A DNA stretch of 64,000 nucleotides from NCBI RefSeq assembly GCF_010093535.1, contig NW_022985174.1, positions 879,564 through 943,563 on the forward strand, read 5' to 3'. The position numbers were made by a program, and so were the translations under genes. The stretch's first letter is position 1. Each line of letters starts with the position of its first letter. Positions 38,401-51,600 of the stretch are shown piece by piece. Below the pieces are notes generated by a model. The model worked only from the letters and a program-made list of their open reading frames with translations, ran no database searches and was not told the origin of the DNA. This DNA comes from Lindgomyces ingoldianus. Lineage: Eukaryota > Ascomycota > Dothideomycetes > Pleosporales > Lindgomycetaceae.

Positions 38401-40235
38401 CTAGAGCAGTACTAAAGCTAAGCTAAATAAAGTTGTTAAAGACTATACTATAGGCTGTAGCCTTTATAGCTAGCATAAAATCTAGAAGTGTAAGAAAGCA
38501 TAGTAGTAAGACACTAAATAAAGCAGTATTAATAAAGATGCTATCTAAAAGAAAAACACTTTATAAAAGCTAGCTACTACTTCTACTATTAACCTAAAAG
38601 TAACTAGAGGAGCACTCTCTACATAAAATGTTTAAGGCAGCAGAAAGAACGCACCTAGACAGTTATTAGACAATAAAATCTTAGACAGAGGTCTAGACAA
38701 AGCTAATTAAGGCAGCTAGACAGCAGATTCTAGATTGTATGTAGGTGTACACCTACAAGCTTAACAAGCACTACAGATTATAAAGATGTAAGGCGCAACT
38801 AGTAGTCTACAGCAATTAATAAAGAAACATTACTACATAAGATACCTACACTGCTACCCTAGCAAAACGCTTATTTTAAATGCTAATAGCAATATCTGCA
38901 CGCTTTAACCTAGAGCTTAAATAATACAACGTAACTAACGCGTTTATACATGCAGCAATTAACCGCAATATCTACATGCAGATGCTAAGAGGCTATTAGA
39001 AACTAGGTATAATACTAAAGCTTTAAAAAGCACTATACAGCCTATAAATTTCTTCTTTACTCTAGCAACACTATTTTATAACAACTCTTAAAGGCCTTAG
39101 GTTCTTAGCTGTCCTACACAAACCCTGCTGTATAACTAAAGCTAGAATATTTGTCTTCTTTTACATAGACAACCTTATTGTTGCGTACAGGAAAGGCTCT
39201 AAAGCAGATGCACAGCGTGTAGTAGACTAGTTACAAGAGAAGTATACCCTAATAGAAGGCAAGGACCTATAATAGTTTCTAGGAGTTAAGATTATTAAAG
39301 ATTAACAGCAACAAATAATTTAGCTGTTATAGGCCTTATATATTAACAAGATAGCTAGGCTAGCTAATAGAAAGGACCTGCAGCATGCTACACCTATAAG
39401 TAGGATTAAACTTATGCTGCAATCTAGTTTTGCAACCCTATTAGAGGTAAATTAATATTAGTAGAAGATTAGATCTCTGCTCTTTGCAGCAGTTACTATA
39501 AGACTAGACATTGCCTTTGCTACATCACGCCTCGCACAGTTTCTCACGAATCCCGCATCTGACTATTAGGATGCAGCTGATTGAGTCATCCTGTACCTAC
39601 ATGCGACACAGACGTACGCACTCTAATTAGGAGGAGAAGACTACTTTATAGTAGCAAGCAATGCGTTATTTGCAGATAATACACTAAATAAGAAAAGCTT
39701 TTAGGGCTACATTATTTAACTATTTAGCAGATAGATTGCATAGTAAGTAAATAAACAAGATATAGTTATAACATTAATAATAGAAGCAGAATTACTTGCA
39801 CTGTTCTAAGTTACTAAGGAAGCTATGTTTACAAGAATGCTTTTTAATAAACTACAGGTTAAGATGTCTAATTTAACTATTATAATCTAGTGTAACAATA
39901 AGTAGATAATTTAACTAGTAAACAAAGAGATATCTTAACTTTAAACTAAGCTCTAACATGTTAACATTTATAACTACTAGCTCTAACAGGAAGTCTCTTA
40001 ACAAATAATTAAGGTTGTCTATGTCCCCTCTAGCAAGATGCTTGTGGACAGACTTACTAAAGCGCTTTTAGTTAGTAAATGGCTAAGCTTTCTTTAGCAA
40101 ATTTAGCTAGTTAACGTTAGGGAGAGGATAGTTAGTTAGGAAGCAGATATAGAAGAGATTAAAGCAAGAATGGAAGCCCTAGAAGCATACTAAGGTTGCG
40201 CAATTAGGAACCAGCTTAAAGCATGTCCAAGCTGA
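35490..40235 (+). pseudogene. Copia W gag-pol remnant
   Basis: The start ATG at 35490 opens 35 clean codons (MATQPPRDATVVL...) before a TAG at 35595-35597 that replaces an expected Trp. The integrase covers about 37080-38150, with a LALDIQAQN stretch near 37680 where the family has SAPDTQAQN. RT covers about 38850-39480, with FFYIDNLIVAYR at 39158-39193 (family YVDD). RNase H and the connection domain run to the end, with ERIVS and a final TGA at 40233. Integrase before RT marks Copia. Two stretches, 35480-35600 and 39515-39605, are almost free of RIP. Confidence 0.9.
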
Positions 40236-40242
40236 GGGGGTG

Positions 40243-40574
40243 TGTCAGATTTGCGCACCTACTGTCAAGATAGGAGGAACGCTTGACAAAAGCTGCTACA
40301 TAGTACAAGCAATAAGCTTGAACAGTATGTTGCTGCAAATTGCAGCATTTTGCAGCAAATTGCAGAAAATTGCAGCATTTTGTAAGCTAGTCGCGCATAG
40401 GGCAAGTGCGCGAGGGACTCGGATCGGCAAAACAAAAAGCCGAGCAACACGAGTAGAGCAGAAAAAAGGATTAATAAATAAAGATAATTAATACAATTAA
40501 TTAATCATCCCATACATCATATCCAAACCCATCATTCATCTCAGGAAGCCTAGAAACAGTGCTTCAATCTGACA
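40243..40574 (+). repeat. 3' LTR of W
   Basis: This is the partner of 35126-35456 with the opposite pattern: the inner start is lightly mutated (GTCAAGATAGG, AGCTTGAACAG) and the outer end unmutated (CATCATATCCAAACCCATCATTC). Confidence 0.95.
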
Positions 40575-40589
40575 GTTAACTAACGCTTT

Positions 40590-43500
40590 AACTCTAACAG
40601 TTAGTTAGTTGTACAAAATTAGTTTCTTAAAAGTAGAGTTTAGCGCCTTTTTTATATAGGCATTTGTAGGGTTGTCTTTTCTATTAATTTACTTAATCTC
40701 TATAATCTCTCTTTTCTTATATAATTTTTAAATTAATATAATATTAATTATAAGTTTCTTTTTATTTATTGTTCTAAGCTTTATAAGACATTTATATAAA
40801 AATCTTAAATCTGTGCATAGTATAATAGGTATAGAAGGTATTCTAAGCATACATGTAATCTAGTTAATAGTTGTACTTAGTGCAATTACGCAGTTAAATC
40901 CTCCCACTATTCTGTACAGCTTACTAGCTAGGATAGAGTAGGTAATGTGTTTACACTTAAAAAAGTTCTAGTATACAATATTACCTATAATTTTAAAGTT
41001 ATATAAGTTTCTAGTTTACTACTTAGTTTTAAGAATAATAAAAAAGCTAAGCTATAAACTTAGGTCCTTATTATTTATAAATAATCTATTAGTAAAGATA
41101 AACAACTTTATATAGAAAAGATTAAGTAGTATGTATAATAATCCTCTATTCTAGTTATTAATTTGCTATTAGATTTATACATTTAATGCCTTAATATTGT
41201 TGTACAACAGCAACACAACTTAAGCAGCAGTAGACAGGTTAAATGCTGCCTTAGGTTAACATACTAATGCAATATAGGCACCTCGCGCGCGCTGTTCAAC
41301 GTACTTCTGCGCAGCATCCTCTACCTTAGACTCTATTATGTGTAGATTCCTAGCTTAACTCTTTTATATAAGAATAATATTATTTTATATAAAGTAAATT
41401 TTTTCTTTATTAAATTTAATAGCTTAATTATGTAATAGTATAGTTTTAGGCTTTACTTAAAAGTTAGCTTTAAATAATTTTTTTTTCTTTCTTTATGCAA
41501 AATTAGCTGTAACAATACTAAGGGTATTATCTGTCTGCAGTCCTGTAATACTAAACACTATTAGGCCTTTATATGTAATTAATAAGCATAGATTATATAA
41601 TAAGGTTTTTATAAAAAGTCTATTTTTATAATAGTTATAGTATGTCTTAAACTAATAGAAGCCTAACTCTGCTGCGCTGTATAGTAGTTATACAACTCTA
41701 AATATTATGTGTAGAGGGAAGCTTTTATAAAGTTCTCTTAGTAGTTATATAAAAAAAGTGTAAACAAGCTTATCTATTAATTATATATATACCTAAGTAA
41801 TATTATGTAGTTTATAGTGCATGTTATATAAAGCTATTAGTAATAAGCTAATAGCTAGGATTAACCTCTAACTTATTTTCTAAATTATAGAAGACTATGT
41901 AAGAATCTTCTTTTTCTTCTTATCTAAATGTTCTGTAAACATAAGTTATAACTTTTTATATAGTTTTATTAATTTCCCTTTAACTTTATGTATAAGTTAA
42001 AGGTTAAAGATTTGTCTTTTATAAATTAATAAATTATATAAAAGTACCTTAAACATGCTACTTATAATTAGACTTTTTATTTCTGTACAGTCTAATTTTT
42101 TAAATAGTCTTCTAGGTGTTGTAATTACACTGTCTGCATAGAGCTTAATTACTAGCGCGTAGTCTTCCTTTTTCTTTTAAGTTAGGAATGTTGTAGCCTG
42201 TAGATTCTTATGTAGTCTTCTTTAGCCTTTCTTAGCTAGCTATAGTTCTAGTTCTAGTTTATATAATAAATCTAATGCTGCTTAAGAGGCTGTTTTGTGT
42301 AGTCTATTAACTAAAGTTAGTTGCTTACGTAGGCAACCTCTCTTTTATGCCTATAGAGGATCTCTTTGTACTAGGGCTAGTTTGTCTAGATCTAGCAATT
42401 CTTATGCAGGTTTATCTTTATCTTTTGTACAATAATATAGCATAACTTATGTGTAGTAGAGTCTTACTAGACTGTTCTCTATCTTAATAATAACATTTAG
42501 AGCCTTAATTCTCTTTACTACATATAGTCTTGTCTATCTCTTCTTCTCTTACTATGTCTTTACTTTAAAACTAAGTAGGAGATTTAGTACTTTATATAAA
42601 GTTAAGCTATTCTAAGTATTAATTACATAATTAATATTAACTTTTACTTTTTTACTTTAAAGCATTTTTATTACTTTTTATACAGCATTAGCTTGTGTAA
42701 TAATATTAAGAGATAGTGTAAAATCTATATTAATTCTTAGGTATGTTCTAAACATAAGCAATGTAGGTATAAGACTATTTAGTCTTACTATATTATTTAG
42801 GGCTTTAACAGCTATCTATAACACTAACTTATTATTTATACAATTATCTAATTCTGCACAGAGGATATTGTACGCACGTTGCAGTAGTGCGTGCGCGCGC
42901 TTAATCTTCCCTAGAGCCTAATAGGCCTCTACTAGCATCTGTTAACACATTGCTCCTACAATCTTTGCGTAATTCTAGAAGTCTTTAGATGCAAAGTTTA
43001 TACTAGAGTTATGTATAATGTAATTAGGTAGGCCTTAGTATGTGTTAATTTAACACTTACAGAGCACGTTCTAGGTATCTTATGCAGACATTAATTTTAA
43101 AAAAGTTGCTGCTTAAAATAATATATTTATGTTAATTACATGTAGTACATCTTAGTTACTAATTTATATAACATTAATTACTATTTTATAATTAAAGTAT
43201 AAATTATTCTTAATTATAAACTTAAATTTTTGTAGTGCTAAGTTGTGCAGCTAACATATATAGCAGAACTTCTTAATCTTTTTAAGTATAGAGGGATTAA
43301 TGTTATGTCTAGTGTTTTTAAGTATTATGTAAAGTTGTTTTAGATAAGAATAGCTAAATTTTCTATGCAGTTATTAAAGTTTATGTTTAGTAAAAAAAAA
43401 CATTAATTTCTTCTTTTATACATTAAAAAATAGATAACTTTATTTTTGTATAACTAAGATAGTATTCCTATTGCTTTATATAATTACATTCTGCACGTTG

Positions 43501-45800
43501 TTAAAGTACGCACCTATTTAGTCTACATCTGCTAGAGACAGTAGGAACAGTGTTAGGGTGTCTAGGATGTAATATGTTACATTACTAACTAGGTTAGTAA
43601 TTTATATAGTACTAATTAATTTTATTAATTTTTATTTTTTAAAGCTAATACTCTTTTTTTTTAGTGTTTAGTCTACTTTTATATAAGAGAATTCTTGCAG
43701 GTATGCTTTAAGTTATAACTTTCTTATAGTAGAGATTCTTACTACGCTAGTATCCTATAGTTTACCTTAGTATACTGTATAGTATTAATTTTTAAGGATA
43801 AACTGTTCTGCGTATTCTTTAGGTTCTAGGCTGTAGATGTCCTCTGCGGTCGCGTAGTAGAGAAATATAGTATTAGTAAAGTAGTTAATAATCTTCTTAC
43901 TTTTCTTTTTATTTAAGTTGTTGTTATTATGTAACTTTTTTTTCTTTTACTTTAGTTTACTTTTAAACTTTTAAATATACATATTTACTTTTTTATATAT
44001 TAGTGTCTTATTATAGAATTCTTTATATAAAAAGATATATTAGTGTTTTACATAGAATTAATCTATATAAAGATAATTTATTAACTAACATTTTTTTATA
44101 ATAGATAAAGCATTGCTTTAATTATACAAAGGACTATAGTTTAAATAATCCTCTATATCCTTTTAAGCTTTTTTTATGTTGTTAATAGCTATGTATATGT
44201 AGTAAGCTATATTACTTATTAGTGTAGTATATATTCTAGGATTTATTTATAAATGTATTATTTTATTAATTAATTATAACCTAAAGTGCTAAATAAAGGT
44301 TACTGTATAGTGCCTTATATGTAGGCTTAATTAAGAACATTACTTGTTTAAGTTTAAGTTGCCCTTAGCATACTTATATAATAGTAGTGTAAAGTAGTAT
44401 CTTGCCTTAGAATTATAGACTAAGAGCTTTTTATATAAAAGTAAGTTTATTAATTATAGCTTTAAAAGCTTTATATAGAGTTTTTATAAAGTTTTTTTAC
44501 TTACTTTATGTAAAGCTTATTATTATTTAATCTGTCTAATACTAGTTATAGTTTACATTAGTATTAAAGTAATTACTAAGCTACTTATAAAGTAACTTTT
44601 ATAATTATTCTAGACTAATATTATAAAGGTAGAACATGTGTACGCGCTTTTTAAAAATATTAGAAAAGATGCTTACATATAATGCCTTAAAAATAGCAAG
44701 GTGTTAGCAAAGCTTAATAAATACTATAGCCTTATTAGCTAAAATATTATATAGTTGCTTTATGTAGTTATTCTCCTTTCTTTATGCCTTCTAGAATTAT
44801 ACAACCTTCTTAGGTGTAAAGTTCTCTGCTGTAATATCTTGTGTAGGTAGAAGTTAGTATAGATTGTATAGTAATTAAATTGTATATAGTAGGTACAAGC
44901 TTTAAGGAATCTTATGCAGAGCTATAGCTACAGGAATATGTAGCTGCCTAGTTGTGCTTTTATACAGTAAGCTATTACAAGGTAGTTGTACTAATTACAG
45001 AGAAAGTATTAGGTCTGCAGGTAATTTATATAGAGACATCCTCTGTTGCGTTAAGACTAGCAATAGTAGTAATAGTTTTATATAATGCTTTAATAAGATA
45101 GTAAACATGTGTTCTTCTTTTATAAGTCTATATAGTGTAGTAGCCTTTATTATGTCCTTTTTAAAGCTAATGCCCTTGTTCTGTAGAGTAGTAATTAGTT
45201 TTTATAGAAATAGTTAGCTAAGATCTTTAAAGTGTATAAGCTTCTACTTTATAAAGTTGTTCTAAAAGTTCTTAAGCGTACGTACATCTGTTGCGCTTAA
45301 CACGTAGAGTTTTATAATTAAGTTAGCTGCGTATAAATTAAGCTTCTTTTTAGGTGTGTTATTTAATAGTTTAATCTTATCTACTTAATTTTTAATATTT
45401 ATCTACTTTGCTAGGGTCTTTGCTAAGATGCCTATAAAAGGTACATATTAGTTGTACATTAATATGTTATGTTAGCTAGTTATAGATAGAGCTAGCGTTG
45501 CTTATTGCTCTATAGTAGTTAATTATGCGTTGTCGCGCGCTGTCTTACTTCTTGTTGTACGCTGCCTCTAAACAGCCTTGTGTAAAAAGATAAAACAGAC
45601 CTTCTAGCGTTAAACAAGCACTACTATTTATACAATACCTCTAAATAGTATTATATAGATAGGTTTCTTACTCTTACTTAAGTAACTAAACAGAGATTTA
45701 TAGCTACTTATATATAAATTAAACTCTATCTTTACTCTTACTAATTTATAGTTAAAGTAGTAAGGAAAAGAATTCTTCTTATACATAAACTTTTAAATAA
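40590..45800 (-). pseudogene. Copia U3 gag-pol remnant
   Basis: This is colinear with the U2 remnant on the minus strand. RNase H with a KCKHITYSILASKLY-like box is at about 40913-40975, and the integrase core with NFASKDF-like sequence at about 42973-43020. A mutated gag knuckle is at about 44092-44130. Compared with U2, additional C-to-T and G-to-A changes are scattered throughout, including some in GCA and ACA contexts that U2 keeps. Confidence 0.87.
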
Positions 45801-45850
45801 AAAGGTATAAAAAGAGCTTTCTCTTTTACAGTATTTAAACTACTAATTAG

Positions 45851-46102
45851 TGTTAAATAGACTCTCTGCTAGCTAGCACTTAGTGTTAGCAAATGCGTAC
45901 AAGACAGAGAGGTTTGCACAGTGTAAACATCGCACAGGGGTGTTAGGTAACTAGTGTTAATTGCTTCTTATTGTTTCTATTATACAAAGAAAAGGGGTTA
46001 ATATAGTCCTAAACTCTGCGCACAGATCTCTGTGCACAGGGATCCGGGCGCATCCGAGCCACGTGACTATCAACCAGGCGCCCGAATATCACTATTCAGA
46101 CA
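45851..46102 (-). repeat. 5' LTR of U3
   Basis: The inner start is mutated (TGTTAAATAGAC). The outer end is largely unmutated (CCGAGCCACGTGACTATCAA). It is the partner of 34765-35016. Confidence 0.94.
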
Positions 46103-48341
46103 ATAAGTAATGCTACTAGTAAAAAGCTAGCTTAAATAAACTTTTTTTTTTAAGTTTTTATTAAAGTATTTTTAGAGCACTTTTAATTTATTTAGTAACA
46201 TCTTATATAGTAGCCTATAACTAGGTTGTTTACTAGGCTTAAAAGTTATTTAGTAATTATATAGATATTATATTAAAAGCTTATTAGACTTATTTTAAAA
46301 AAAGATATATAATAAGTTATAGTAGTTTTAAAAGACTATTATTTTTAAGTTAGTGTGTTTTTAAAGAGCTAGAGCTTAGTTTATATTAGAAATTATAACT
46401 ATATAGATTTTATAATCTAGTTATTAAGCTAGAGTTATAAATAAAGTAGGTTTTATATAGCAAATGTCTATTTACTATTTAAGTCCTAGTTTATGTTTAA
46501 ATTAAGTAGGTAAAGATTTTTTAAAAGCTTTTTCTTTTTTAAGTTTAAGTAGTTATTAAATTATTTTATATTACCTATCTTAGTAAAAAGCCTAGCTTAT
46601 TAGCCTTACTTAAGTAGTTTTTTTCTAAGTTATTAAAAAGTAGGTTTAAAGACCTTTTATATTAAGTGCTACTTAGGTGTTGTTTAAGTGTAAGTGTAAG
46701 CATATATGTTAGTATTAGAAAAAGTTAAAGTTTAAGACTTACTCTTAGTAATTAAAGGCAACCTTATGCTAATACAGCTATAGTTGTTCTAAAATTAGGT
46801 TATAATGTCTTATATTTATTACATAGAGCTTAATCTACTTTTTATAGTGTTAGTAAGTAATTATAATAGTTATAGTATAAAAAATAAAACTTTTTTTAAG
46901 TTATTTTCTATTAAATCTAGTTAAGTAAATTATTTAAGTAAGTAGTGTTAATTAAAGATTTAGTTTATATACTAGTTTTTTATTAATGTAACCTATACTG
47001 TTTACTTTTAAGTTAATAAAAGCTTATATTAAAGCTAATATAGTTCTTTATTATAAATATATAAAAATATTAACTTAGTACTTTTAGTTATTAGTAGGGA
47101 ACTTAGCCTATAAGTTAGTAAAGATTTAGTGTTAAATTAGTTCTAGAGAGTAACTTAGCCCTAAAATAAGCCTTTTTACAGGCTTTTACTACTATAGCTG
47201 CAGCTATGTTAAAAGTAGTAAAAGAAATTAAAGCTTAAATATAAGTTAAAGCTATTATAAAAATAAAATTAAAATAGTAAGAATCTTTAATAAGTGCTAG
47301 TAGCGCTACTTGTGTAGACTTAAAAAAGAAGAATAAAGCAGTTTTAAAAAATATAACTATACTTACTACACTTAAAGTATTAACTTTTTTTTTATAATTT
47401 TTACACTTTTTAAAACTAACTAAAGTATAATTTAAATTAATTTTTATTACATTAAAGTCTTTATTTATAACTGCGCTAGTTTAGAGGTGTATTAGGGCTT
47501 ATATAAAAAGAAACTTTATGTTATTATTATAAGTAGTAATTAGGTTTACATACACATTAAAGTTATTTAAAAAAAGTTCTTCTACTATAGCGCGTTATAG
47601 TTTAGTTAAGAGGGAGTTATATAAAGCTATAATTAGACTTATCTTATTTAGGCCTGTATTAAATGTAAGTTAGTAAAACTTAGTAAAGTATAAAGTAAAG
47701 CTTTTTTTTTATTATTATAAAGTGTTTAGGCAACTTAGGGCTGTTAACTTTTTATTTAAGTTTCTATAAGTTACTTATAAAAACACTATAAATTAATCTA
47801 GGTTAATAATATTTTTATTTATTAGTAAGTTAATTAAGGCTGTTATGTTATAGTTAAGTTAAAAGTAGGCATATAGTAACTAAAAGTGTTTAAAGAGGAA
47901 TTAGTTTATGTTTTTTTTAAGTTTATATTAAAGCTTATGTAGAAAAAAAGGTAGGTCTTTCTGTTTTTTATTAAACAGCAAAGAATTAAGGAGTTAGTTA
48001 GATTTTATTACTAAGTTAAAAAGGTTATAAGTTATAAGCAGTATTAAGTAAAAAAAAGTTAAGCTATCTCTAGACTTCTAAGTAAGCTTTAAGGCTAGTA
48101 AGTTCTTAGTTCCTACTACTATAACAAAAGTTAAAGTAGAAATAGACTACTTAATAATATAAAGCTATTTTTAAAGTCCTTTTAAAAAGCTTTAAAGCTT
48201 ATAATGTAGTAGCTTTTCTATAAAGTAAGCACTTTTTAAAAGGCTTTTTAGCTTACTTTAATAACTTAGAGTTATATAAGTACTAAGCTTATTAAATTAA
48301 ATTTAGAGGCTATTCTTAGCTAAAGTTTTAACATAATGTAA

Positions 48342-48659
48342 TGTTATAATTATGCATAAGTAAGGTTATAGAGCTTTATAGAGGTCTAGTTTAATTACTA
48401 TGTAAGGTATTATAGTAAGTATAAGACATTATATAAGAAATAAAAAGGTTTAGAAAAAAATTAGTAATTAAATACTTAGCTTAAAAGTCTAAGCGCTTTA
48501 AGTATAAATTAAGCTTATTCTAGGTTTAGTTAGTGTTAAGGCAGTTTATGCTTAAGTTTATGTCTATGTTATGTTGTGTTTATGTTAGACGTGCACTAAT
48601 AATACTCTAGTACGCATCTAATACAGTTATGTCTGGGATCCGGGGAGGATACCGTGACA
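48342..48659 (-). repeat. 5' LTR of A4
   Basis: This is the partner of 31657-31974. The outer (right) end keeps GGGATCCGGGGAGGATACCGTGACA-type sequence and the inner end is mutated, the mirror image of the other LTR. Confidence 0.95.
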
Positions 48660-48664
48660 CCCTC

Positions 48665-51600
48665 CTGCAATCTAGTTCTAGCCCTATGTAGATAATTAAA
48701 TAAACTTTAAAGCAAATAGTAAAGCACTTACTTTTAAAACAAAGAAAGTGTTTAGCAGCATTAAAAACTTTAAAGACGCCCTAACAGCTATTTATAGAAC
48801 CTTAGATAAAAAGAAAATTATAGCTAATAAATTAGATACTATAAAACAAGGCACTAGCCTAGTCTAGAACTACGCAGCACGCTTTAGAGAACAATTAGCT
48901 ATCTGCAGATAGACAGACTAGAAAGCCCTCTGCCGCATGTTTTATAATAGACTAAGTAAAATAGTAAAAGATAAATTTATACATAGTAAGAAGCTAACTA
49001 CTCTTAAAAACTTTATTATATAAGTAACAACTTATAACAATTATTATAGAGAATATAAAAGAGAAAAGAAATAAAAAAAAACTTTCTAAAGACTAGAGTT
49101 TATTCCTAAAAAGAAAAAGCTTTTATAATATAATAAAAAACTAATAGACCTTAGTCACATAAAGCATACATAAAGCCCCCCCCTTTAAGAAAAGCTAAGT
49201 TCTAGGACGTAATAGGCTGCCTCTAATAAAGGAATAATAAAAGTAGCTAGAGAACAAGGCCTACCTAAACTATAAAAAAGTAGGACATTTTTGCTAAAAC
49301 TACTTAGACTTTTAGAAGAGGGAAAATAAAGATACTACTATAATAATAAAAGCTATTACTGCTAAATATAGCCTTACAGATAAGAAAATATTAGAAAGAT
49401 TAAATAACAAACTTTACTAGTAATATAAAGAAAACTACTTTTTAAATAACTGCTTAAAGTGTATTAGAAGGTAATTATTTAAAACTTTAGCAGCTTTAAT
49501 ATAGTGTTGCAGGACCTTATAATTTTTAAGGGATATAAAAAGGAAACTTAGATCTAAAGATATATTATAAATGTTTAGAAAGAAGAAGAACAGTTCCCCC
49601 TTTAAAACTAGACCTCTAGCACTTTAGCAAAAAAGCTTTTTTAACAGTTTTAGAAATGTAAATGCTAGAAGTGCAGTCTATAACATAACTACTTAAGCTA
49701 TTACATAGTTATGCTTTACTAAATAAATATTAGCAATAACTACCTAATGTTTAACATAATACAGTAGATAGCTAAGGTTAAATATAACATTATAAATAAC
49801 AAAGAATAATAGTAGTTCTTTGTCTAGATCTAAGATTAGAAGCTAGAAGGACTAGGTAAACCTGCTAAGTTTAAGGTTCTAAAGCTAGTGCCTAGAAAGC
49901 CTAAGACGCTACTCCTAAGCTTAGCAATTAGCAGAAAGGCTTTAGTAATACAACAGAGCTATAGCTAGTGTGCGCTCTACAGAAATAAAACTTATAGCAT
50001 AGACAATTGCTAATAAAAAGAACACCCTATCTAGATTATAAGAACATAAGAATACCCTTAGTAGACTTAAAAAAGCCCTCTTAATACCTTACATAGACTT
50101 AATAGTTGTCTATACCCTTAGTACTAGTGCACGCAACGCTATTGCATTAACTACTAGAATAACAAGCATTAAACAGGCTAGTAGCCTACATAGAAGAAAA
50201 ACTATAACAGATGCCTATAGTAAGGAACAGCCTTAGCCTACAAAACTACAAACTGCTATACATGCTAGACTGCCCCTCCCTATAAATAGAAAAGATAGCT
50301 AGCATGCAAAAAATAAAACAACTGCAGGTTTTACTACTTTTAGTAAAAAGTAGCAAGAAAGGAAGACTACCTAATATTACATTACCTAGTTAAAGATTAT
50401 AAATGTAAAGCAGCTAACTACTACAACTATAAGTATTAAATTTATAAAGAAAGAAAAGATAAGTTTAATAATAACTTATAAGACATTAACTCTTACTTTT
50501 TTTTTTTTAATAAAGAGACTTTTTACAACATATTAGCCCTAGTTGTAGTTAGATAAGAGGCAGGACACAGTCTAACAACCACCTTCACGTACAAGGGGTG
50601 GCCTAGAATAGCCCTAGTAGACAGCAGATGCACGTTTACTATAATAGATAAAGATTAAATAGACAAACAAAGCATTTTATTCTAAATAAAGAAAAACCTG
50701 TTTAAGGTAACCCTTGCTAACACATCTTTAATTAAATATAGTAAAGGATAGATTAACTTAGAAACATATAAAAAGAACTTTAAAACTCTAAATACAAAAA
50801 ACTAAAGGTCTATAAACATACTCCTACTAGAAGGCAAGTATAATGTGATCCTAGGCTATAACTAGCTTAGAGCGCACAACCCTGTAATTAATTAGAGGAT
50901 AATAACTATAAAAACTCTTAATAACTATGCACGCATAACCTAGTTAGCATGCTACAATAACCTATATTAGATCTATAAATAAGCAAAGTAGGGTAGCAGT
51001 TATTTCCCTAAGAAAAAAAAACTCTAAAAATTTCCCTACTAAAAGCTAAAAGCTTAAGCAGTAAGAATAATAAAAAAAGAACTTAAAAAAGTCTTTTATA
51101 AAAAGATTAAAACTAATAAAAATGTAGAATAGATAAGCATCTTCTAAATCTAAGACAAAGGCGCTATCCTTTTTAAGTATAAAGACTATAAGAACATGTT
51201 TAAAACGCTAGAAGATCTAAAAAAGCTACTACTTTACTAGCCCTAGAATTATGCTATTAACTTAATAAAAAACTATAACTTAAAAACTTATAGACTTTAC
51301 CCCCTAATAAAGACATAGAAGAAAGCCTTGTAGAAATACATTAACTAAATGCTAGCATAAGGCTATATTAGAGAAAGTTATAGTCTAGTTGCTTTAGCTA
51401 TAGTCTTTGCAAAAAAAAAAAGAAAAAAAAATCTAAGTCTGTTAAAATTATAAAACTCTAAATAATAACATAATTTAAGACTAGTTTCCCTTACCTATTA
51501 TATAGGATATTATAAACTAATTAAAAGGAACCTAATACTTTACAAAGTTTAACATGCAGGACAGATTTAATAAAATAAGAATAAAAGAAGAAGATAAGTA

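Larger units (their letters stand above)
35126..40574 (+). mobile_element. Copia W, complete 5.45-kb element nested in U3
   Basis: This Ty1/Copia element on the plus strand has LTRs of 331 and 332 bp (35126-35456 and 40243-40574) and target GTTAA (35121-35125 and 40575-40579). Gag begins at 35490. Pol ends at a TGA at 40233-40235, directly overlapping the purine-rich tract GAGGGGGTG before the 3' LTR. The sequence is unlike U and V. It occupies the deepest level of the C-A4-U3-W nest, so it is the youngest of these four. Confidence 0.95.
34765..46102 (-). mobile_element. Copia U copy 3 (U3), complete but split by copia W
   Basis: This is a Ty1/Copia element on the minus strand. Its LTRs are 34765-35016 (3') and 45851-46102 (5'), 252 bp each, with target ATAAG (34760-34764 and 46103-46107). 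Without W it is about 5.88 kb. Its internal sequence is colinear with U2 throughout. W lies in the short untranslated stretch between pol and the 3' LTR. Confidence 0.95.
31657..48659 (-). mobile_element. Gypsy A copy 4 (A4), complete but split by copia U3
   Basis: This is a chromovirus on the minus strand with both LTRs (3' LTR 31657-31974, 5' LTR 48342-48659) and target duplication CCCTC in Gypsy C. The blocks 31657-34764 and 46103-48659 add up to about 5.66 kb, the same as the intact A6. The left block holds chromodomain, integrase and RNase H/RT; the right block holds RT start, protease and gag. U3 inserted with target ATAAG. RIP is heavy inside and light at both outer edges. Confidence 0.95.

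Noticed and set aside
40240..40491. Open frames on both strands in the W 3' LTR (also 40265-40450 and 35057-35335)
   Set aside because: They lie within LTR sequence, which is noncoding, and are open only because the LTR edges escaped RIP. Overlapping frames on both strands argue against coding.
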